Shown: one piece after another, positions 36,801-42,910 of the stretch
How positions within the stretch are numbered: position 1 is the stretch's first letter
Layout of the letters: each line of letters begins with the position of its first letter
Assembly (NCBI GenBank): GCA_947500575.1
Contig: CANMSI010000003.1
Span: 608,695 to 672,694 of the forward strand
Reading direction: 5' to 3'
Source of the DNA: an uncultured Flavobacteriaceae bacterium
Lineage (GTDB): Bacteria > Bacteroidota > Bacteroidia > Flavobacteriales > Flavobacteriaceae
Length of the DNA stretch: 64,000 nucleotides
Position numbers and translations under genes: made by a program
The notes under the pieces: generated by a model
Seen by the model: the letters and a program-made list of their open reading frames with translations, nothing else
Databases searched by the model: none
Told to the model about the DNA's origin: nothing

Positions 36801-37487
36801 TTAATTTTTATTCAGGGTTTTTATCGAAAACAGGGCAGTGTTTTTTTGCTCTAAAAAAAGCTTGTTTAGGGCTTCCGTAAATCGCTTTTCTAGAGCTCCG
36901 ATATATCTAGGCGATAATCTAAAACGATCTGTTCTGTTAAAGGTTCCTTCTAATTTTATTCGCTGCAAACTAAAATGTCGCTGTCCTGCTATTGTTGTTG
37001 CTGCGAGTTGGATTTTTAAACTTTTTTTACCGGTCCAAGCTACACGATGAGGTGCAGAATTGTAGGTATGATGCACGCTGCTAAAGGCATTGAGTCTGCT
37101 TTTTATTAAAATGGTATCCGAAGCTTTTAAAAGAATACGCAATTGAATTTGACCCAAGCTGTCTGACTCAAATACGGAACTTGTTTTACTGATTTCAGGA
37201 AAATCAAAGAGCCAGAAGATAGGTCCTATATACCTGCCCTTTCTCTTTTCTAATGGGCTCTTTATATACTGATCTGGAGTTTTTCTATAGAGGTCCAAAT
37301 AAAGATCTTTACCCGCAAGTGATAGTATAACTTTATCCTTGTGTGCCTTAAATTGTACATTAGGAGCAATTTCCTTATTTAAATAAGCAATTATTGCCTC
37401 ATTAGATGCCGCATCCACTTCTTGTGCCTGTAGTGTAGAAAAAAATGTAAAGAATAGCAATAATCTTAAAAGGTAAATAGTTTTCAT
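36801..37487 (-). CDS. Secreted protein of unknown function (operon gene)
   Basis: 228 aa from the ATG at 37487, which starts a normal signal peptide (MKTIYLLRLLLFFTFFSTLQAQ); the upstream in-frame ATG at 37586 is inside the OmpA gene. The mature part is basic, with alternating hydrophobic residues suggesting beta strands (VILSLAGKDLYLDLY, GQIQLRILLKASDTILI) and a helical C-terminus (ALEKRFTEALNKLFLEQ). I recognise no domain. It starts 10 bases after the OmpA gene stop. Confidence 0.7.
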   Translation of the reverse strand: MKTIYLLRLLLFFTFFSTLQAQEVDAASNEAIIAYLNKEIAPNVQFKAHKDKVILSLAGKDLYLDLYRKTPDQYIKSPLEKRKGRYIGPIFWLFDFPEISKTSSVFESDSLGQIQLRILLKASDTILIKSRLNAFSSVHHTYNSAPHRVAWTGKKSLKIQLAATTIAGQRHFSLQRIKLEGTFNRTDRFRLSPRYIGALEKRFTEALNKLFLEQKNTALFSIKTLNKN

Positions 37488-37497
37488 GTTATCTATT

Positions 37498-39288
37498 TTA
37501 GTTAGGTACCACAAGAATTTCAACTCTTCTGTTTCTAGCCCTATTTTCATCGGAATCATTTTCCACCAAGGGCTTTGATTCTCCAAGACCTCTTTCTCTC
37601 CACCGAAAACCTTTTCCAGGAATCAATTTTCTTAATTCTGTGGATACACTTTTGGCACGTGCCAAGGAAAGTTTTTGATTGGTTTCTGTACTACCCACAT
37701 CATCGGTATGTCCTTCAACTATGACGCTACCTCGTTTAAGTATAGAAATACTGTTAGCTAGCTCTTTGAGTGCTTCAATGCCCTCTGGTTTAAGAGTAGC
37801 TTTTCCAGTTTCAAATAAGACTTTGCTATCTAGGTTTAAGCGCATTGCTGCACCAATGGCACCAATGGCATCAATATCTGCTCCAGGTAGTGAGCTTACT
37901 CCTTCCAAATCTTTTAGCCGCACGTAGTAGAATAGTTCTCCCTTTTTTACAAATTCGGAGATATCTACCTCTGCCACACCGCCATCAATCTTACCTACTT
38001 TGATCCATTTTTTTCCATCTTTAGAAATTTCAAGATCTGTAGGCTCAATGGCTCCGAATTCAAAAATGTAGAGATCAGGACCGTTCACATCCGTTAGGGC
38101 ATTATCTATAAATTGTACGGTTAAGTCTCCTGCTAGTCCAAGACTGTACATACCGCTGACATCACCAACCTCATACCCATATTCAAGAACATCAGGCTCT
38201 CCAATTACGTTAAAGCGGTCTTTTGTTTGTAGTTTTGGATGGTGGGCCGATACTACCTTATCCGCAAAAGCTAATTTGCCAAGGGGTAGGTATACAGCAG
38301 TTCTATCTCCACCACTTCCCACATAGGTATTGCCTGCTTCTTCCCCGAAATACAAATCTGGATTAAGTTGTTGAAATTTTTTCATAGCAAGTTTTGATTT
38401 TCGACCAAAATCACTGCTATAAATTTTTACTTTTTTCCTTATATTCGTAATGGTTCTTGCGTATTTTGGACTGGCTTTTATTTTACCAGAAGCGATATCT
38501 TCCTCGGTTTGTTCAAGTTCCGCTAGCAGTGCTATAGATTCTTTGTGGCTATGCATTTGGCGCGATACCCACTTTAAATTGTTCATTTTCTTTTCCTCTT
38601 CAGCACTTGCTTTGGGCTCATTCTTGCGTTCAACCCTTTTAAAGAGATGTTCGGCTTCCTTTATGTCTAATTGCTCCATTACATTGGTGCCAGCTAGGGA
38701 ATCTATAAGTTTCAGTTTTTCTTTGGTAGCCTCTGGTCCAGATTCCGCTTGTACCAGTAATATGGCCTCTTCTATAGAAACTCCTGTTTTTGTGTTTTTG
38801 GAAGCGAGTTGCTTTCGGGATATATTACCATTTGCAAACGCAATTTCTTCTTCGTCTTGGCGCAGTTCTTCTCGCTTTTTAATTGCTTCTTGTGCAAGAA
38901 TTTTAAGACTATCTGGATTATTGATGAGTTTTTCCATTTCAGATCTAGATACTCCATTGGCTTCTAGCAAGCTTAGAATCCCTTCAGTAGTTATCATTTC
39001 TTGAAAAGAATCCATATCACCTTTTCCCTGAGTGCCAGCCATTTCTAATAGTTTTTTTAGGGCTTCTGTTTCAGGGGAGGAATCACCGTCTTTTTCCTTA
39101 CCCATGTTTAGAATTCCACCAAGTTGTTCTAAGGAAGCTTCTAGCTCTTCTTTTGAAGGTGCTTTTTCTTCTTCTGAACTGCTAGAAATGGCTGTATCAT
39201 TGGATTCCGAATCAAGATGGGTTTTAGGATCTTCCCCGCAAGCCAGAACTACAAATGCTACCGAAATTAATAGGATATATTTTTTCAT
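37498..39288 (-). CDS. OmpA-family lipoprotein with long helical and surface-protein-like domains
   Basis: 596 aa with lipobox VLAC (C17). Residues about 20-280 are acidic and helical, rich in Glu, Ser and Lys. Residues about 325-480 hold a beta-rich module with DLYIFEFGAIEPTDLEISKDG and PGADIDAIGAIGA, a pattern I recall from surface proteins of other phyla. Residues about 487-596 form an OmpA C-terminal peptidoglycan-binding domain (LFETGKATLKPEG, VEGHTDDVGS, ARAKSVSTELRK, NRRVEIL). It probably links the outer membrane to the cell wall and carries an extra binding module. It is close to the centre of the operon and is followed after 10 bases by the next gene. Confidence 0.82.
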   Translation of the reverse strand: MKKYILLISVAFVVLACGEDPKTHLDSESNDTAISSSSEEEKAPSKEELEASLEQLGGILNMGKEKDGDSSPETEALKKLLEMAGTQGKGDMDSFQEMITTEGILSLLEANGVSRSEMEKLINNPDSLKILAQEAIKKREELRQDEEEIAFANGNISRKQLASKNTKTGVSIEEAILLVQAESGPEATKEKLKLIDSLAGTNVMEQLDIKEAEHLFKRVERKNEPKASAEEEKKMNNLKWVSRQMHSHKESIALLAELEQTEEDIASGKIKASPKYARTITNIRKKVKIYSSDFGRKSKLAMKKFQQLNPDLYFGEEAGNTYVGSGGDRTAVYLPLGKLAFADKVVSAHHPKLQTKDRFNVIGEPDVLEYGYEVGDVSGMYSLGLAGDLTVQFIDNALTDVNGPDLYIFEFGAIEPTDLEISKDGKKWIKVGKIDGGVAEVDISEFVKKGELFYYVRLKDLEGVSSLPGADIDAIGAIGAAMRLNLDSKVLFETGKATLKPEGIEALKELANSISILKRGSVIVEGHTDDVGSTETNQKLSLARAKSVSTELRKLIPGKGFRWRERGLGESKPLVENDSDENRARNRRVEILVVPN

Positions 39289-39290
39289 GT

Positions 39291-41120
39291 TTAGTCTCTT
39301 TTGTATCTATCTGCCATAAACGAATAGTAAATGAAACCAGATTGGTTATACCAGTCATCGTTTCCTAGCATGCGTTCGCATTTATCTATCTCTTTCAGAG
39401 TTTTTTCTAGACCTTGAATCATTTCTTTGTACTTGCTATCATAGGCACGATTTAGCGGTCCTTTTGTTTTAGGAATAAAGTCTTTCTTGTAGTTCTGCCA
39501 GGCGATACCTGTTACTCCATGGACTCCCGAAGCGCTATCCCAATAAGAAAGAAAGGCATCTACATTACCCATTGCATTTTTATAAATGACCCGTAATTGC
39601 TCAAAATAGTACCTCCTGTCGTTTAATTTTTCATATGCCTTCTCAAGGCAAGCGCAACCGTCCTCTCTTTCTTGCTTTGATAATTCTTTGTCTTTCAGGA
39701 GCGCAAAGCTGAGGGCATTGGCTACTCCGTACTCTATGTTAAGAGGTGTTGGTTTGTTTTCAAGAATCTTTAAATTACCTATATAGGTAGGTGTTATAGA
39801 GTTGATCAAAGCAAGTCCACCAGAATAAGATTCTTCACTTTTTTTAGGTGGGTTTTCTGCATCTTCTTGTCTATATTTAATAGGATTCCCATTTTTATCG
39901 TACTTCGGGTATTTGGAATTATCATAATTAATGGGGTTTCCATAGCTATCATATTTTGGTCTTCCTTGATCATCGTACTTAGGTTTGTCTCCCTCATTTC
40001 TATTGTCTCCGGAATTAGAATCGTTTCCGTTGTTGCCATCCGCTCCATTTTGTCCTTGTATGCCATCACTGCCATTGCCTCCATTATCACCATTCGAAGC
40101 ATTATTACCATTACTAACATCTGCCTCATCCTTGTCGCCAGAGCCAGCCTTAAGTTTCTTAATGCGATCTTCATCCTTACCACTTTTACTATTTTTTCGA
40201 TCTTTTGCTTTGCTTGGTAAACAAGAAGAGCCCAAGCTAGGGCCACCTGCATGGTCTACTTCAATTTTTGAATCGCTATCAGAATCAGGAAAGAGCATAT
40301 CACTATCTTCGGCACCTTGGATAAGTGTTTGAGCAATTTGTGCATAATCGTTGGTGGTATTTACAAAGTCTCCAAAGTTGTCAAAGTCTATATTATTCAC
40401 CATATTCTTAAATGCCGCTGCAGTAGATCCAATGGCGTCTGCCCGCATTGAGTATTGAGATGCGGTAAAGGCAAGCAGCACCAGTAGGGACTTGGAGGGC
40501 TTTTTCTTTACAATCATGAATACGAGGAAGAGTGCTATTAACGCCAATAACCCAATAATAGCATATAATAAACCGTTGGATTCACTAGACACCCCTAAAG
40601 AGTCAATTAAACTCTTTTCCGTTCCTTCTTCATTTTCCTCTGAATATGCAAAGGCCGTTGGAACAAAAAGATTAGTCATGTCAGGTCTTATCTCTCCAGA
40701 AGTCCAAACCGCAATTTTGAAGGGAATATTGGGTTGGGTACTGGTAAGAACAATGCCAAATTTGCCAGCGGTGTTGAAGGTTTTTTGGTATGCTCCTTTT
40801 TTCGTATACCCGCTGCGTTGAGGATCTTTCCAATGTCTTTTTACTATATCAACTTTGATGGCATTATTTGGATCTGGAGATAGTACGGTGACCATTACAT
40901 TTTGTAAAGTATGGGTGCCTTCTATCCAGAATTTTAAGGAATCAGTTTCTGTTTCCCCTTCCATGTAAGATGAGATCACTTCTTTTTGAAATTCGTCAGG
41001 GCCAAATTGCATTTCATAAACCCCAGCAGTTTTACTGAGTTCTTGTAGCTTGTATTTATCGTTTTGCCCGTAACTTAATGACGAGGCTATTAAAAAGAGA
41101 AGTATGAATACGCTTTTCAT
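39291..41120 (-). CDS. Exported membrane protein with low-complexity linker and KYDxxGNP repeats
   Basis: 609 aa. A signal peptide (MKSVFILLFLIASSLSYGQ) is followed by a beta-rich N-terminal domain to about residue 150 that resembles a PPC-like carbohydrate or peptidase-associated fold. One membrane helix at 184-203 (LLYAIIGLLALIALFLVFMIV) and a shorter hydrophobic segment at 210-222 follow. Residues about 315-375 are Asn/Gly/Asp low complexity, then a KYDxxGxP repeat (PKYDDQGRPKYDSYGNP). Residues about 430-609 are helical with two cysteines in DGCACLEKAY. No known family. The OmpA gene follows after 2 bases. A role as inner- or outer-membrane component with a surface stalk is inference. Confidence 0.78.
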   Translation of the reverse strand: MKSVFILLFLIASSLSYGQNDKYKLQELSKTAGVYEMQFGPDEFQKEVISSYMEGETETDSLKFWIEGTHTLQNVMVTVLSPDPNNAIKVDIVKRHWKDPQRSGYTKKGAYQKTFNTAGKFGIVLTSTQPNIPFKIAVWTSGEIRPDMTNLFVPTAFAYSEENEEGTEKSLIDSLGVSSESNGLLYAIIGLLALIALFLVFMIVKKKPSKSLLVLLAFTASQYSMRADAIGSTAAAFKNMVNNIDFDNFGDFVNTTNDYAQIAQTLIQGAEDSDMLFPDSDSDSKIEVDHAGGPSLGSSCLPSKAKDRKNSKSGKDEDRIKKLKAGSGDKDEADVSNGNNASNGDNGGNGSDGIQGQNGADGNNGNDSNSGDNRNEGDKPKYDDQGRPKYDSYGNPINYDNSKYPKYDKNGNPIKYRQEDAENPPKKSEESYSGGLALINSITPTYIGNLKILENKPTPLNIEYGVANALSFALLKDKELSKQEREDGCACLEKAYEKLNDRRYYFEQLRVIYKNAMGNVDAFLSYWDSASGVHGVTGIAWQNYKKDFIPKTKGPLNRAYDSKYKEMIQGLEKTLKEIDKCERMLGNDDWYNQSGFIYYSFMADRYKRD

Positions 41121-41127
41121 AATTGAT

Positions 41128-41748
41128 TTATTTTCTATGTTTTTTTAATAAGTAATTAGCAAGAGCAGTCATTTTCAACCGTAGCGCTTCATGTTGTTCT
41201 TTTGTACGATTGGTATTGGCATTTTTTTGACCGTAAGTGAATAAAAAAGCATGATCATAATGTTCATTGTAAATAATGATTCTACCATGAGCAGGCTGAT
41301 ATGCGATATAACAATCATTGGTTTCTGCCAGCTGTATGTCCATTTCCATAATTTTTAAACCTTCTTCTTTTCTTTCTAAATAACCTGCGATTTCTTTTTT
41401 ATTCTGAGCTTTTGAAGTGGGATAAGAACCCCATGAGATACCGGAATCATCACCTAAAGTGTTTTTCCCAAAACCTTTGATAGTGAAGTTGCATTTTCCT
41501 TCTTGTGGATACTTTGAAAGGCTAAGGTCTGTATTGGGTACATCAAGAACTTCAGCGAGTTCTGAAATATTCATGTCACATTCATAATCTATCAATAGTG
41601 TTGAATAATCTGCTGATGCCAGACTTGTTTTTTCTTTTTGCGCAGTAGGGTTGGCCTGAGGTTCATCAGTATTTTGTGTTTCTTTTTTTGTCGCTGTATT
41701 GCAAGCTACAGATAGCAGCAATGCAAGGAATACGATTATTTTTTTCAT
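41128..41748 (-). CDS. Lipoprotein of unknown function (operon gene)
   Basis: 206 aa with lipobox SVAC (C16), then a polar Thr/Glu/Lys linker. The mature domain contains STLLIDYECDMNISELAEVL, a cysteine pair (YECDM and EGKCNF), and a GEDDAH-like acidic-aromatic stretch (NEHYDHAFLFTYGQ). No family recognised. Seven bases separate it from the next gene and 10 from the preceding DUF4412 gene, so it belongs to the same transcript. Confidence 0.74.
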   Translation of the reverse strand: MKKIIVFLALLLSVACNTATKKETQNTDEPQANPTAQKEKTSLASADYSTLLIDYECDMNISELAEVLDVPNTDLSLSKYPQEGKCNFTIKGFGKNTLGDDSGISWGSYPTSKAQNKKEIAGYLERKEEGLKIMEMDIQLAETNDCYIAYQPAHGRIIIYNEHYDHAFLFTYGQKNANTNRTKEQHEALRLKMTALANYLLKKHRK

Positions 41749-41758
41749 CTGGATAGCG

Positions 41759-42562
41759 TTAAAATTGGTTTTTATAATCAGCAGTGTCTATGCTAAAATC
41801 TTGTTCACTTAGTTCCGTGCAAATCATGCTAATTCGTTTGGGTGTTTTAGCGGAATAATCGATCATTTTTGTTTCTAGTGCTAAACCATCTACCATACTA
41901 AGCCAAGATTGGTCTACACCCTTGGTCAACTTCATTTTTTTGGATCGCAATTGTGAAAATGCCTTTTGGAAGGAAATCCCTGCATCTTGGGTTATCCATG
42001 CCGTGCCTGATAACTGAGGTCCTGTTATCTGGTACTCTACGCAATCATAGCCAAGGATTGTTTTTACCTGTCCTGTTGGGGAAACCGAAAAATCGACTGC
42101 GTCCACATCGGTATCTGAAATATCATCCAAATCTATCTTTATGGAATTGGTGCTACGTTGATTGTTTAAATCCATAAAAGTGTGAATTGCCGAATTAGGT
42201 AAGTCCATTACGGTGATAAATGTTTGATCTTTACCCATGGTAAAAGAACTTCCCATATATTCATTTTCATTGGTGAGATAATAGGTGATGTCTGTGGTGT
42301 CTTTTCCACTAATAACTTCCATGATGTATTGGTGGGTGAAGGAATACGTTCCTGTAGCGGTAATCTTTTTGTTTTTAAAGAGTCTTCCTTTATTATTAAA
42401 TACCGTATCAAAGGTTTTCTCCGTTTCTCGTTCTGTTTTCTCTTCTACTTTTCTCTCAACGGTTTCTGATACTTTTTTCTTTACTCTTTTCCATAGCTGT
42501 GCATGGGTCAGGGAAAATGAGCACAATAGGATTAATAATAAAAGTGTTCTTAATGTTTTCAT
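41759..42562 (-). CDS. DUF4412-like secreted protein (operon gene)
   Basis: 267 aa. A signal peptide (LLLLILLCSFSLTHAQ) is followed by a charged helical stretch (KKVSETVERKVEEKTERETEK), then a beta-rich domain with MEVISGKDTTDITYYLT, VKTILGYDCVEYQI and GTAWITQDAG. This layout, with the conserved G-Y-D/T-C turn, fits DUF4412. The family is a common secreted group in Bacteroidota without a known activity. The gene starts 29 bases after the 52-aa gene and opens the set of exported proteins. Confidence 0.72.
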   Translation of the reverse strand: MKTLRTLLLLILLCSFSLTHAQLWKRVKKKVSETVERKVEEKTERETEKTFDTVFNNKGRLFKNKKITATGTYSFTHQYIMEVISGKDTTDITYYLTNENEYMGSSFTMGKDQTFITVMDLPNSAIHTFMDLNNQRSTNSIKIDLDDISDTDVDAVDFSVSPTGQVKTILGYDCVEYQITGPQLSGTAWITQDAGISFQKAFSQLRSKKMKLTKGVDQSWLSMVDGLALETKMIDYSAKTPKRISMICTELSEQDFSIDTADYKNQF

Positions 42563-42591
42563 GAGATTTTGTTTTGAGTTTCTACTTTAAA

Positions 42592-42750
42592 TTATTCTGG
42601 TTTTTGAAAGGTGGTCGATTTTATCACTTTGTTATTATGCATTATTTTTAAGATGTAAGTCCCATTTTCTAAATGGTTAATGTTGAGATAAATCTGATGC
42701 TCTGGCACCTTCTCTAAACCACCCTTGAAACTGATTGGTTTCTTCTTCAT
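42592..42750 (-). CDS. Small conserved-looking protein, 52 aa, first gene of the envelope operon
   Basis: ATG at 42750 and TAA at 42592-42594. The peptide starts MKKKPISFKGGLEK and continues with IYLNINHLENGTYILKI and NKVIKSTTFQK. It has no signal peptide or membrane helix. I have an impression of similar short proteins in other Flavobacteriaceae but cannot name the family; the strand pattern resembles a mini beta domain. An overlapping 37-codon frame in another phase (42790) looks less protein-like. It is placed between the direct-repeat operator and the DUF4412 gene. Confidence 0.6.
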   Translation of the reverse strand: MKKKPISFKGGLEKVPEHQIYLNINHLENGTYILKIMHNNKVIKSTTFQKPE

Positions 42751-42800
42751 CCGTCCTTTGAATTTTTAAATGAATAACAATCACCTTCATAATTCAGTAG

Positions 42801-42808
42801 CTAAAGTA
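42801..42808 (-). promoter_or_regulatory. Candidate -7 element of the envelope operon
   Basis: On the minus strand the sequence reads TACTTTAG, one base off TAnnTTTG, and lies 51 bases before the 52-aa gene. The direct repeats end about 22 bases upstream of it, which is where an activator that replaces a poor -33 would bind. Confidence 0.4.
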
Positions 42809-42829
42809 TGTGGAGCTTGTAAATGTGAT

Positions 42830-42866
42830 TATGAGATATGTAACAAGAACTATGAGATATGTAACA
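42830..42866. repeat. Two perfect 16-bp direct repeats, 21-bp period: candidate AraC-type operator
   Basis: TATGAGATATGTAACA occurs at 42830-42845 and again at 42851-42866, with a 5-base spacer. A 21-bp period is two turns of DNA, so both copies face the same side, as AraC-family dimers require. It lies between the hybrid sensor-regulator gene (which ends at 42911) and the operon it could control. Confidence 0.7.
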
Positions 42867-42910
42867 CCTCTGTGAAGTACTGTAAAATATAAGGTTTGGC
42901 GTTGTTGAGC

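Noticed and set aside
39806..40252. 148-codon minus-strand frame inside the low-complexity gene at 39291
   Set aside because: Out-of-phase reading of repetitive Asn/Gly/Asp codons; composition is typical of a shadow frame, and it overlaps a better-supported gene.
42680..42790. 37-codon frame starting at 42790 overlapping the 52-aa gene
   Set aside because: Less protein-like, out of phase with the 52-aa gene and it stops early; kept out of the feature list.
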